A DNA stretch of 40,625 nucleotides from an uncultured bacterium (GCA_903844055.1 CAIMSF010000119.1:1-40625); one strand, 5' to 3'. Shown: positions 7,325-15,014, counted from the stretch's first letter. Translations and numbers: made by a program. Notes: generated from the sequence alone by a model not told the origin.

Positions 7325-7722
7325 GGGTTCACTCCGGTGACGAACGCCGCGTCGACGATGTAGTCGGCAAGCGCCGCACGGATCTCGTCGAGTGCCGCCA
7401 GGCGGGCTTCGGCGTCCATGACGGTGAAGTCGTAGGTCGCGAGCAAGTCGGCGTGATAGGCGTCGACGAGCGTCTTCTCATCGGCGTCGAGATGGAGATA
7501 CAGCCATTCGTACGTCGGTGCGGTCGTGGAGATCGCGTACCCGCCGCAGCCGCCGCGGAACCTAGAGCCGCCCCGGCCCATCATCGGGCCGTACGGGTAC
7601 GTCGCGGTGGTCGCGGTGGTCGTGGTGACGGTGGCCTCTTCGGCCGAGACGGTCTTGTAGATCCATCCGCCGGCCGCGGTCAGAACGATTGCGATGGCGA
7701 ATATCATGACGATTTTCTTCAT
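7321..7722 (-). CDS. Small exported protein of a metal-response operon, unknown function
   Basis: The protein has 133 residues. An N-terminal membrane segment (about 4-22) is followed by a Thr-rich linker (EEATVTTTTATTATYP) and a Gly/Met/Arg-rich patch, MMGRGGSRFRGGCGG, with one Cys. An alpha-helical tail (WLYLHLDADEKTLVDAYHAD) follows. I do not recognise a family. The short Met/Gly/Cys patch next to CueP suggests a metal-facing surface protein, but that is inference from position. It is coupled to cueP (4-bp overlap) and starts one base before the stop of the SHOCT gene. Confidence 0.65.
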   Translation of the reverse strand: MKKIVMIFAIAIVLTAAGGWIYKTVSAEEATVTTTTATTATYPYGPMMGRGGSRFRGGCGGYAISTTAPTYEWLYLHLDADEKTLVDAYHADLLATYDFTVMDAEARLAALDEIRAALADYIVDAAFVTGVNP

Positions 7723-7723
7723 T

Positions 7724-8062
7724 TCAGTGATCCTCCTCGAGTTTCTTGCGAAGCGTTTCGTACTCTTCGATCGTGATGTCCCCGTTCGCCAGCCGTTCCT
7801 TCAGGCGGTTCGAAGCCGCGTCGTGATGCGTCCCGCAACCCCTGACCGAGAACGCCCGAAACACGAGAAAGACGACGAAGATCCAGAACGCGCCCATCCC
7901 GAGCATGCCGAGGGGCATCGCCCACGCGCCCCCCATCGGCATGTATCCCTGCCAGGACCCGCCGGGGATGTCGTCGGACAGAAAGTAAAATGCGACCCGG
8001 ACCGCGGCCGCGAGGATGCCGAGACCGACCAGAAGCCAAATCCAATTCGTTTGCTTTTTCAT
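7724..8062 (-). CDS. SHOCT-domain membrane protein
   Basis: The protein has 112 residues. Helix 1 is about 8-28. A Met/Gly-rich segment (YMPMGGAWAMPLGMLGMG) leads into helix 2 at about 56-70. A short linker with one Cys and two His (GCGTHHDAA) follows, and then a C-terminal SHOCT motif, RLKERLANGDITIEEYETLRKKLEE. SHOCT domains are short helical pairs found at the ends of many membrane proteins and are of unclear role. Met-rich stretches are common in copper-handling proteins, which would fit the operon. It is the first gene of the six-gene unit and has a GAGGTGA ribosome site. Confidence 0.75.
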   Translation of the reverse strand: MKKQTNWIWLLVGLGILAAAVRVAFYFLSDDIPGGSWQGYMPMGGAWAMPLGMLGMGAFWIFVVFLVFRAFSVRGCGTHHDAASNRLKERLANGDITIEEYETLRKKLEEDH

Positions 8063-8082
8063 TTGTCATTCACCTCACCGCC

Positions 8083-8088
8083 ATCATA
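8083..8088 (-). promoter_or_regulatory. Possible -10 of the SHOCT/CueP/two-component operon
   Basis: TATGAT on minus, 21 nt before the start codon at 8062. The -35 region is poor, so the promoter may need an activator, which the operon's own response regulator could supply. No direct-repeat operator was recognised. Confidence 0.35.
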
Positions 8089-8117
8089 CCAAACGATTAT
8101 GAACGGATGATGAACCT

Positions 8118-8157
8118 AAAAAAGAAAACGGCGACTCCCCGTCGGGAATCGCCGTTT
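8118..8157 (-). terminator. Terminator of the hydrogenase operon
   Basis: AAACGGCGACTCCC (8126-8139) pairs with GGGAATCGCCGTTT (8144-8157) with a single T/G wobble and a 4-nt loop. Read on minus the stem is followed by TCTTTTTTAGG. It lies 10 nt past the hydA stop. Confidence 0.85.
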
Positions 8158-8167
8158 GACATGCGGA

Positions 8168-9922
8168 CTATTTGGAATAGGCGTCGCGTTTCTTGTAATG
8201 CGTGTGGAGCAGTTCGTGGGAGAGGTGCGAGGCGGGTTCGCCCAGGAAGTCGGCATAGACTTTCTTGACCGCTTCGTTCTCGTGCGACTTGCGGAAGGCC
8301 GATCCCTGGTCGATCGCATAGAGGACCTTCGTACGGCGTTCGCGGATGTCGAACTTGCCCTGGTTCGGGGCGGTGATGATCGGCTGGCCGCCGCCGTTGA
8401 TGCAGCCGCCGGTGCAGCCCATGAATTCGACGAAATGGTATTGCTTGCCGGAAGTCTTCATCATTTCGAGGAACTGCCCGATCGCCTTGCCGCCGTGCAC
8501 GACGGCGACGTTGACGTCGATGCCGGCGACCTTGTAGGTCGCTTCCTTGATGTCCCGGAGGCCGCGGACGTCGGTGAATTCGACCGGCGTGGAATGGCCT
8601 TCGAGGATTTCCGTGACGGTGCGGAGGGCGGCTTCCATGACGCCGCCGGTGGCGCCGAAGATCGAGGCGGCGCCGGTGTATTTGGCGAGGTCCCCATACG
8701 GCTTGATCGGATCGAGTTCCTGGAACTTGATGCCTCTGTGGCGGATCAGGCGGGCGATCTCGCGCGTCGTGAGGACGATGTCGACGTCGCGGTAGCCGTC
8801 GCGGCCCATGTCGGGACGCTTCGCTTCGGCCTTCTTGGCGACGCAGGGCATGATCGAGACCGAGACGATGTTCTTCGGGTCGAGGCCGAGCTTGTCGGCG
8901 TAATACGTCTTGATCAGGGCGCCGGCCATCTGCTGGGGCGATTTGCAGCTCGAGAGGTTCGGGATGTACTCCGGATAGTATTGTTCGAGGTAGTTGATCC
9001 AGCCCGGCGAGCAGGAGGTGAAGAGCGGGAGGACGCCGCCGTTCTTGACGCGGTTGATGAACTCCGTGCCTTCTTCCATGATCGTCAGGTCGGCCGAGAA
9101 GTTGGTGTCGATGACTTCCTTGATGCCGAGGGCGCGGAGGGCGGCGAACAGCTGTCCTTCGACGTTCGTTCCGGGCTTGTACCCGAACTCTTCGCCGAGC
9201 GCGGCGCGCACGGCGGGAGCGACCTGGGCGACGACCGTCTTGGACGGGTCGCGGAGGGCGCGCTCAAGCGCCTTGATGTCGTCCTTCTCGCGGATCGCGC
9301 CGGTCGGACAGGCCTGGATGCACTTGCCGCAATAGATGCAGCCGGCATCTTCGAGGTTGGTGAAGAGGGCGGGACCGACGTAGGTCTTCGAACCGCGGCG
9401 GTTGAAGTTGAGGATGCCGAGGCCGGTGTACTTCTCGCAGGCGGAGACGCAGCGGCCGCAGAGGACGCACTTGGAGGAGTCGATGACCATCGCGCCGGAC
9501 GATTCGTTCAGCTTGCGGTCCTTGTGCTTGAAGACTTCCTCGTTGGAATAGTTGTTGTCGACGGAGAACCGGCGGAGCAGGTCGAGGAATTCGCAGCTCG
9601 TTTCGCGCGAGCACTTCCAGCATTCGAACTTGTGGTTGCCGGCGAGCAGTTCGAGGTTGCTTGAGACGGCGTCGTAGACTTCCTTGGTATTGGTCTTGAC
9701 GGACATGCCTTCGGATACGGTCGTGCGGCAAGCCGGCTTGAGGCCCTTCTGGCCTTCGATCTTGACGACGCAGACGCGGCAGTTGCCCTCTTCGTGGATG
9801 CCCTCGAGGAAGCACAGGCGGGGAACCGCGACGCCGGCCGCCTCGGCGGCCTTGAGGACGGAATAGGATTCGGGGACGGCGATCTGGATCTTGTCGATCG
9901 TGACGTTGACGAGTTTATCCAC
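8168..9922 (-). CDS. hydA: [FeFe]-hydrogenase catalytic subunit HydA/HndD
   Basis: The protein has 584 residues and reduces protons to H2 (or the reverse) at the H-cluster. In order: a [2Fe-2S] domain (Cys about 37, 48, 51, 65), a His-Cys3 [4Fe-4S] site (HKFECWKCSRETSC), two ferredoxin [4Fe-4S] sites (CVLCGRC...C and CIYCGKCIQACP) and the H-cluster domain. The last has L1 TSCSPGW, L2 MPCVAKKAE and L3 EFMGCTGGCINGGGQP. All H-cluster cysteines are present. Ser after the L1 Cys (TSCSPGW rather than TSCCPAW) is typical of the trimeric/tetrameric NAD-linked, often electron-bifurcating enzymes. GTG 9922 is preferred because GGAGG lies 10 nt before it; TTG 9928 is an alternative. It overlaps hydB and is last in the operon. 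The maturases HydE, HydF and HydG are not in this window. Confidence 0.96.
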   Translation of the reverse strand: MDKLVNVTIDKIQIAVPESYSVLKAAEAAGVAVPRLCFLEGIHEEGNCRVCVVKIEGQKGLKPACRTTVSEGMSVKTNTKEVYDAVSSNLELLAGNHKFECWKCSRETSCEFLDLLRRFSVDNNYSNEEVFKHKDRKLNESSGAMVIDSSKCVLCGRCVSACEKYTGLGILNFNRRGSKTYVGPALFTNLEDAGCIYCGKCIQACPTGAIREKDDIKALERALRDPSKTVVAQVAPAVRAALGEEFGYKPGTNVEGQLFAALRALGIKEVIDTNFSADLTIMEEGTEFINRVKNGGVLPLFTSCSPGWINYLEQYYPEYIPNLSSCKSPQQMAGALIKTYYADKLGLDPKNIVSVSIMPCVAKKAEAKRPDMGRDGYRDVDIVLTTREIARLIRHRGIKFQELDPIKPYGDLAKYTGAASIFGATGGVMEAALRTVTEILEGHSTPVEFTDVRGLRDIKEATYKVAGIDVNVAVVHGGKAIGQFLEMMKTSGKQYHFVEFMGCTGGCINGGGQPIITAPNQGKFDIRERRTKVLYAIDQGSAFRKSHENEAVKKVYADFLGEPASHLSHELLHTHYKKRDAYSK

Positions 9923-11732
9923 GGACAATCGCCCTCCAGTCTTCCGGTTTGCTCGAGATGGCGTTGACCGGGCATGCCTTCTTGCAGGCGCCGCAGCGGA
10001 TGCACTTGTCGAGATCGATCTTGTGTTTCTGCTTGACCGTGCCGGAGATCGCGCCGACCGGGCAGTTCTTCATGCATTTGGTGCAGCCGATGCACTTGTC
10101 GGTGATGACGAAGTTGGTGAGGTTCGGGCACACGCCGGCGGGACAGATCTTGTCCACGACATGGGCGACGTATTCCTCGCGGAAGTGCTTGAGCGTGGAC
10201 AAGACCGGGTTCGGGGCGGTTTGTCCGAGTCCGCAGAGGGAGGTGTCCTTGACCATGTTGCCAAGCGACTCGAGCGTGTCGAGATCCTCGAGCGTGCCGT
10301 CGCCGCGGCAGATCTTGTTCAGGATGTCGAGCATGCGGCGCGTGCCTTCGCGGCACGGCGTGCATTTCCCGCACGACTCGTCGACGGTGAAGTCGAGATA
10401 GAAGCGGGCGACGTCGACCATGCAGTTGTCCTCGTCCATGACGATCATGCCGCCGGAGCCCATCATCGAGCCGAGCGCGATCAGGTTGTCGAAGTCGATC
10501 GGGGTGTCAAGCGACTTCTCGGTGATGCATCCGCCCGAGGGACCCCCGGTCTGGACCGCTTTGAACTTACGCTTGTTGGGGATGCCGCCGCCGATGTCGA
10601 AGATGACCTCGCGGAGCGTCGTTCCCATCGGGACTTCCAAGAGGCCGGTGTTGGCGATCTTGCCGCCGAGCGCGAAGACCTTCGTGCCGGAGGATTTGGC
10701 GGTGCCGATCGCCTTGAACCAGTCCGGACCCTTGAGGTAGACGACCGGGACGTTGGCGAACGTTTCGACGTTGTTGACGTTGGTGGGATGGCCCCAGAGA
10801 CCCTTGACGGCCGGGAACGGCGGTTTGAGGCGGGGCATGCCGCGGAAGCCTTCGATCGACGCCATGAGCGCGGTCTCCTCGCCGCAGACGAACGCGCCGG
10901 CGCCGAGACGGACCTCGATGTCGAAATCGAAGCCGGAATTGAAGATGTTCTTGCCGAGCAGGCTGTATTCGCGCGCCTGTCCGATCGCGTGGTTGAGGCG
11001 TTCGACCGCGACCGGATATTCGGCGCGGCAGTAGATGTAGCCCTGGTGGGCTCCGATCGCGTAGCCGCAGATCGCCATCGCCTCGAGGACCGAGTGCGGG
11101 TCGCCTTCGAGCACGGCGCGGTCCATGAAGGCGCCCGGGTCGCCTTCGTCGGCGTTGCAGATGACGTACTTGACCGGGTCGTTGGACTTGGAGGCGAATT
11201 CCCATTTCTGACCGGTCGGGAAACCGCCGCCGCCGCGGCCGCGGAGGCCGGAGCGTTTCATCCAGTCGATGACTTCGAGCGGTTTCAGCTCGGTCAGGCA
11301 CTTGCCGAGGGCGAGGTAGCCGTCCTTGGCGATGTATTCGTTGATGTCGAGCGGGTTGATGTTGCCGCAGTTGCGGAGCGCGATGCGCTTCTGCTTGGCG
11401 TAGAACTTCAGTTCGCCGAAGTTCTTGACCTTCTGCTTGTCGACCGGGTCCTTGACGATCAGGCGTTCGACGGGGCGTCCCTTGAGGACGTGCTCCTCGC
11501 AGATCTCATGAATGTCGGCGACGGTCACGTGGGAATAGAACGTCTCGTCCGGATAGACGATGACGACCGGTCCCTTCTCGCAGAGTCCGAAGCAGCCGGT
11601 CATGACGAGCTGGACTTCGTCGCGAAGTCCCATCTCCGACAGGGCCTTGTCGAACTCGGTGCGGATTTCCTTGGAATGGGAGCTGAGGCAGCCGGTGCCC
11701 CCGCACATCAGGATCTGCATTCTTTCGAGCAT
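9915..11732 (-). CDS. hydB: NADH-binding hydrogenase subunit HydB/HndC (NuoF-like)
   Basis: The protein has 605 residues. An N-terminal thioredoxin-like [2Fe-2S] domain carries Cys about 10, 15, 47 and 51. The NuoF core (about 110-500) has the FMN/NADH glycine-rich segment RGRGGGGFPTGQKW and CNADEGDPGAFMDR, and the [4Fe-4S] motif SCGKCTPCREGT. Two ferredoxin [4Fe-4S] sites close the protein (CIGCTKCMKNCP and CIRCGACKKACP). This is the standard architecture of the flavin subunit in NAD-linked [FeFe]-hydrogenases, where NADH oxidation is coupled to ferredoxin and HydA. It overlaps hydA by 8 bp and follows the HndB-like gene by 9 bp. Cytosolic. Whether it truly bifurcates cannot be read from sequence alone. 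Confidence 0.96.
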   Translation of the reverse strand: MLERMQILMCGGTGCLSSHSKEIRTEFDKALSEMGLRDEVQLVMTGCFGLCEKGPVVIVYPDETFYSHVTVADIHEICEEHVLKGRPVERLIVKDPVDKQKVKNFGELKFYAKQKRIALRNCGNINPLDINEYIAKDGYLALGKCLTELKPLEVIDWMKRSGLRGRGGGGFPTGQKWEFASKSNDPVKYVICNADEGDPGAFMDRAVLEGDPHSVLEAMAICGYAIGAHQGYIYCRAEYPVAVERLNHAIGQAREYSLLGKNIFNSGFDFDIEVRLGAGAFVCGEETALMASIEGFRGMPRLKPPFPAVKGLWGHPTNVNNVETFANVPVVYLKGPDWFKAIGTAKSSGTKVFALGGKIANTGLLEVPMGTTLREVIFDIGGGIPNKRKFKAVQTGGPSGGCITEKSLDTPIDFDNLIALGSMMGSGGMIVMDEDNCMVDVARFYLDFTVDESCGKCTPCREGTRRMLDILNKICRGDGTLEDLDTLESLGNMVKDTSLCGLGQTAPNPVLSTLKHFREEYVAHVVDKICPAGVCPNLTNFVITDKCIGCTKCMKNCPVGAISGTVKQKHKIDLDKCIRCGACKKACPVNAISSKPEDWRAIVRG

Positions 11733-11741
11733 GGCAGGTCC

Positions 11742-12110
11742 CTACCGTTTCACGCTCGACAACAGGTAGCGGTCGAGCCGCTTGTGGTTGACGAGGTGTT
11801 CTTCGACGATTTCATTCACCATGCGTTCGGTGACCTTGCAATAGATCGACGACGTGCCGTCCTGATCGACGATCTCGACGATCGGTTCGAACGCGCATTC
11901 GCCCATGCAGCCGACCTGCGTGATGACGATGTTCTTCAGTTCATGCTCGTTGATTTCCTCGACGAACTTGTTGAGGACCGGACGCGCGCCCGCGGCGATG
12001 CCGCAGGTGCCCATCCCGACCTGGATGCGCGTGCCGCCGACTTGGTAGCGCATCTGCATGTTCTTGAGGGATTGATCGCGGAGCTTTTTCAGATCTTCCA
12101 ACGATTTCAT
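11742..12110 (-). CDS. hndB: HndB-like thioredoxin-fold [2Fe-2S] ferredoxin subunit
   Basis: The protein has 122 residues. It has a thioredoxin-like ferredoxin domain with Cys in GTCGIAAGA, then a VGCMGECAFEPIVEI block with two Cys, and a fourth candidate Cys in SSIYCKVT. In Desulfovibrio Hnd and many clostridial operons a protein of this type is the fourth subunit and relays electrons between the NuoE-like and NuoF-like parts. ATG 12110 is preferred: GAGGAGA lies 8 nt before it, while ATG 12116 sits on top of that ribosome site and overlaps the upstream stop. It lies between the HATPase gene and hydB. Confidence 0.88.
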   Translation of the reverse strand: MKSLEDLKKLRDQSLKNMQMRYQVGGTRIQVGMGTCGIAAGARPVLNKFVEEINEHELKNIVITQVGCMGECAFEPIVEIVDQDGTSSIYCKVTERMVNEIVEEHLVNHKRLDRYLLSSVKR

Positions 12111-12112
12111 AA

Positions 12113-12658
12113 TCATTCTCCTCGCGTAGTTGTAATATGTTGCGTGATATATGATTTCAAATAGGCGCCGATCTGGGGAGCGGTGAGCGGGACCCCGTCC
12201 ATGATGGTTCTGATTTCTCCGAGCGAAAAGCGGAAGTGCCGGCCGTCGCAGAGGTGCGCATATCGGAATTCCTTGATGTCTTGATGCAGGCAGATCGTGT
12301 AGATCGATTCCGCCATGTCCCCGAGGGGGGGCGTGTTGACGTGACTTCGATGAAAGCTGGCTTCGACGACGGTGCCGATCCCCGGCTCCGACGTGATCCG
12401 GAAGGATCCGTCCGCAAGTTCGGCCGCCATCTTGAGGAACGGCAAGCCCAGTCCGACCTTGCGGGTCGTCTTGGTGGTGAAGAACGGATCGACGGCGTTT
12501 CGGAGGGTCGTTTCATCCATGCCCTTGCCGTCGTCGATGACGCTGAGGACTAGCGTGTCGGTCGCGGAATCCTCGCGGATCACGACGCCGATGTCGGCCG
12601 CCTGCGCGGCGATCGAGTTTTGGACGATGTCGAGCACGAAGAGCGACAGGTCATCCAT
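12113..12658 (-). CDS. Stand-alone histidine-kinase-type ATPase (HATPase_c) in the hydrogenase operon
   Basis: The protein has 181 residues. Residues 1-110 are a GHKL/HATPase_c domain with an N box (LDIVQNSIAA), a G1 box DDGKGM and a G2 box GLGLPFLKMAAE. There is a usual 'FFTTK' lid (DPFFTTKTTRKVGLGLP), and the last part ends with FRITSEPGIGTVVEASF. There is no dimerisation/phosphohistidine domain or sensor. The C-terminal 70 residues (after MAESIYTIC) are not recognised. Such lone ATPases are conserved in clostridial HydABC operons without a known partner. It may phosphorylate or remodel a neighbour such as the DRTGG proteins; that is inference. It overlaps the PHP gene by 8 bp. Confidence 0.85.
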   Translation of the reverse strand: MDDLSLFVLDIVQNSIAAQAADIGVVIREDSATDTLVLSVIDDGKGMDETTLRNAVDPFFTTKTTRKVGLGLPFLKMAAELADGSFRITSEPGIGTVVEASFHRSHVNTPPLGDMAESIYTICLHQDIKEFRYAHLCDGRHFRFSLGEIRTIMDGVPLTAPQIGAYLKSYITQHITTTRGE

Positions 12659-13352
12659 GGCGAAGCCTCCGGAAGAGGGCGTCGATGGTCAATTCAGGCA
12701 GGTCGATGACGTTGTCGTCTCGATGTTCGGCGATGGCCGCCAGGTCGTGCGCGTCCGAGTTTCGGAGCGCCATGACTCCCGCCAACCCGTGTTCTTTCAA
12801 AAATCCGGGATGGGCGTGAATAGAGAGTTCGATGCCGTCCATCGGCATCGTCCCGATCAACCCGATGCCGGAGTTGGCCGGGCGGTCGACATGCGCGAAG
12901 AAACGCAGATGATCATACCGGTCGAGCAGCCCGCACAGCTCGGGAAGGCCGATCGGCAGATTCTGATGGAGCTTGTACGGAAGCACCGCGACGGTCTGGT
13001 CCTCATCGTCCGTCAAGACCGGTTCGCCGTTTCGAACCGGGCCTTCGGGGGTTTTGTCGATGAGCGCTTCGAGTTCCCGATCGAAAGCCATCGCTTCGTC
13101 GGAATGCCGAAAATAACAGAGGATGTGGCTGCCGTCTTGGATCGTCACTTCGACGCCGGGGACGAACAGGAGCGCGTAGCTTTGGGCGATGCGTTCGAGC
13201 ACGGGCAGCTGTTTCAAACTGTTGTGGTCGGTGACCGACAGGATGTCGAGCCGCTTGAGGGTCGCCATGTTGAACAGGTTGTTCGGGGTCATGAGGACGT
13301 CCGCGCAGGGCGAGAGCACCGAGTGGACGTGCAGGTCGTAATGGTAGTTCAT
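12651..13352 (-). CDS. PHP-domain metal-dependent hydrolase in the hydrogenase operon
   Basis: The protein has 233 residues. It carries the polymerase-and-histidinol-phosphatase (PHP) metal motifs: HVHS near residue 8, a VTDHN motif near 41, a glutamate in PGVEVT, HVDRP near 156 and NSDAHDL near 202. These residues normally bind two or three metal ions and hydrolyse phosphoester bonds. Its substrate is unknown; as a phosphatase it could reverse the action of the neighbouring kinase-like ATPases. It lies between a DRTGG gene (4-bp overlap upstream) and the HATPase gene (8-bp overlap downstream), an order also familiar from clostridial hydrogenase operons. Confidence 0.88.
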   Translation of the reverse strand: MNYHYDLHVHSVLSPCADVLMTPNNLFNMATLKRLDILSVTDHNSLKQLPVLERIAQSYALLFVPGVEVTIQDGSHILCYFRHSDEAMAFDRELEALIDKTPEGPVRNGEPVLTDDEDQTVAVLPYKLHQNLPIGLPELCGLLDRYDHLRFFAHVDRPANSGIGLIGTMPMDGIELSIHAHPGFLKEHGLAGVMALRNSDAHDLAAIAEHRDDNVIDLPELTIDALFRRLRHG

Positions 13353-13681
13353 AAGAGTCCGCGTCGCGTGAAATCGACGATGACGTCGACCGCCTTGTAC
13401 GACGTTTCAAGCAAGGCGATGCCTTCCCGGTCCGCCCGCGAGACCATCTCGGGGGTGGCGCGGCAGCCCTCGCAGAAGATGATCGCGGAAAGGTCGATGA
13501 GGCTGGCGACGGCCACGGCGTTCATGTTGGCCATGACGGTGACGAGGACGTTTTGGGGCTGGGCGCTCTTCATCACGACGCTCAGCAGGTCGCCCGCATA
13601 GACGCCGAGATAGTCGGCTTGCTCGCTTCCGGCGTGCGTGACGAGCCGGTAATCGCCTTGCAGGATGCTAGCGATTTTCAT
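13349..13681 (-). CDS. DRTGG-domain-like protein, copy 2 of the hydrogenase operon
   Basis: The protein has 110 residues, soluble, alpha/beta. The pattern YLGVYAGDLLSVVMKSAQPQNVLVTVMANMNAVAVASLIDLSAIIFCEGCRATPEMVSRADREGIALLET fits the DRTGG fold: a nucleotide-associated sensory domain seen beside CBS domains and in phosphotransacetylase. The literal DRTGG signature is not present. Repeated strand/helix units ending 'GI-LLET' support the assignment. It overlaps the RsbW-like gene by 14 bp and the PHP gene by 4 bp. A single Cys pair (FCEGC) could be redox active, but this is only a suggestion. Its role is presumably sensory. Confidence 0.7.
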   Translation of the reverse strand: MKIASILQGDYRLVTHAGSEQADYLGVYAGDLLSVVMKSAQPQNVLVTVMANMNAVAVASLIDLSAIIFCEGCRATPEMVSRADREGIALLETSYKAVDVIVDFTRRGLL

Positions 13682-14111
13682 CCCGGTCCGCCTCCGTGAT
13701 GTTGAATTTCAGTTTCAAGACGGTACCGTTCGGATCGGACAGGATATCCATCTTGTCGACCGACTTGAGGATGTTGGAAAATCCCATTCCGGCGCCGAAT
13801 CCGTTCAGCCGCGATTCTTCGGAAGCCGTCGAGTAGCCCGGCGTCAGCGCGAGCTGGATGTCGGGGATGCCGGGACCGATGTCGACGAATTCGAGGTAGA
13901 GCGCGTCCTCGCAAATCTTGAACGCGGCCTTCCCGCCGCGCGAATGGATCACGATGTTGATTTCCGCCTCATAGGCTGCGACGGAGACCCGCTTGATGAA
14001 CTCGCGGGAGAAATGCATGCTTTTCAAAGTCCTTTTGATGTCGGAAGAGGCCCGGCCGGCGAAATTGAAGTCGTTCGGGATGATGTCGTACCGCTTATCG
14101 ACGGCGATCAT
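13668..14111 (-). CDS. RsbW-like anti-sigma-factor type ATPase in the hydrogenase operon
   Basis: The protein has 147 residues. It is a GHKL ATPase of the RsbW/SpoIIAB class: an N-box region RVSVAAYEAEINIVIHS (the N box of RsbW reads 'a..EA..N...H'), then FVDIGPGIPDIQLA as the G1 box and GFGAGMGFSNILKSVDK as the G2 box. RsbW proteins are serine kinases that phosphorylate small STAS proteins and hold sigma factors. No STAS or sigma gene is in the operon, so the target here is probably different, perhaps one of the adjacent DRTGG proteins. It overlaps the first DRTGG gene by 4 bp and the second by 14 bp. Confidence 0.88.
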   Translation of the reverse strand: MIAVDKRYDIIPNDFNFAGRASSDIKRTLKSMHFSREFIKRVSVAAYEAEINIVIHSRGGKAAFKICEDALYLEFVDIGPGIPDIQLALTPGYSTASEESRLNGFGAGMGFSNILKSVDKMDILSDPNGTVLKLKFNITEADRDENR

Positions 14112-14488
14112 TTCTTCGAGGCGATGCCGACGATGCCTTCCTGATACAACCTGCCGCTCAGGTTGAACATCGTGAGTTCCGTGCCGATCAGGGTGATTCC
14201 GGATTCATCGGCGAGATCGATCACCTGCTGCGCGGGGATTTTCCCGCGGACCAGGCAGACGATCTGGACGTCGAGCATTTCGGCGGTGCGGATCGATTGG
14301 TTCGTGGCGAGCCCGGTGATCAGGACGGAATCCTCGAGGATGCCGGATTCGCGGACCGTGCTCATGATCATGAGCGCGTCGCTCATGAGGTCGGAACAGA
14401 ACGCATACCGGATCTCCTTCCCCGTATTGAAGGGGGTCCGGGAATAGACGTTGCATTTGTACTTTTCGATGATTTGTCCCAGGGTCAT
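14108..14488 (-). CDS. DRTGG-domain protein, copy 1 of the hydrogenase operon
   Basis: The protein has 126 residues. The sequence DSVLITGLATNQSIRTAEMLDVQIVCLVRGKIPAQQVIDLADESGITLIGT matches the DRTGG domain layout: a Gly-containing loop after a strand, then helix, strand, 'G..P...V...A...GI..I'. Such domains occur as regulatory modules and are thought to bind a nucleotide-like ligand. It is the second gene of the operon, 4 bp after the NuoE-like gene. It shares only general fold features with the other DRTGG-like gene at 13349, so the two may have distinct roles, for example sensor and partner. Confidence 0.8.
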   Translation of the reverse strand: MTLGQIIEKYKCNVYSRTPFNTGKEIRYAFCSDLMSDALMIMSTVRESGILEDSVLITGLATNQSIRTAEMLDVQIVCLVRGKIPAQQVIDLADESGITLIGTELTMFNLSGRLYQEGIVGIASKK

Positions 14489-14492
14489 AGGG

Positions 14493-14972
14493 TTACCTGA
14501 TCCCGGCCAGAACTTCTCTGGCTTTCTGAACCGTCGTGTTGCCGTAGACCGTCTCGTTGACCGTGAAGGTCGGTGCGAGGCCGCAGGCGCCGATGCAGCG
14601 GGTTGCCTGCAGGGTGAACTTGCCGTCCGCCGACGTCTCGCCGGCTTTCAGCTTCAGATCGTCCGCGAAGGCGTCGAGGACGCCTTGCGAACCGCGCACG
14701 TAGCATGCCGTCCCAAGGCAGACGCTGATGATGTTTTCGCCTTTGGGTTCGATGGAGAACATGCTGTAGAACGTGACGACGCCGTTGATCTTGGCGACGC
14801 TTTCGTGCAATTCCTTGCCGATGATCTTTTGAATCTCGATCGGGACGCAGCCGAAAATCGACTGCGCTTCCTGAAGGGTAGGCATCAATGGACCCGGTTT
14901 GAGTTTGTTTCTTTCCATCGCTGCATACAATTTGGCAAGTCGTTCCTTGGTGATGAGGACTTTCGTGCCCAT
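14493..14972 (-). CDS. hydC: NuoE-like hydrogenase subunit HydC/HndA
   Basis: The protein has 159 residues with the thioredoxin-like [2Fe-2S] fold of the 24-kDa complex I subunit. An N-terminal helical bundle (LMPTLQEAQSIFGCVP) is followed by the GVVTFYSMFS block and cysteines 85 and 90 (CLGTACYVRG) and 126 and 130 (CIGACG). All four ligands are present. It passes electrons within the NAD-linked hydrogenase. It is the first gene of the nine-gene operon, with AAAGGAG upstream of the ATG at 14972 and an extended -10 promoter at 15015-15023. Confidence 0.95.
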   Translation of the reverse strand: MGTKVLITKERLAKLYAAMERNKLKPGPLMPTLQEAQSIFGCVPIEIQKIIGKELHESVAKINGVVTFYSMFSIEPKGENIISVCLGTACYVRGSQGVLDAFADDLKLKAGETSADGKFTLQATRCIGACGLAPTFTVNETVYGNTTVQKAREVLAGIR

Positions 14973-15014
14973 GTTTCATACGCTCCTTTCCTGGTATTCT
15001 TGTTGGCACACAGA

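Noticed and set aside
9911-9922. TTATCCACG as a DnaA box
   Set aside because: A single near-match inside the overlap of hydA and hydB, with no cluster or AT-rich element near.
9891-12164. A 757-residue open frame on plus opposite the hydrogenase genes
   Set aside because: Same kind of shadow frame; the minus strand holds HydA, HydB and HndB with all cysteine motifs intact.
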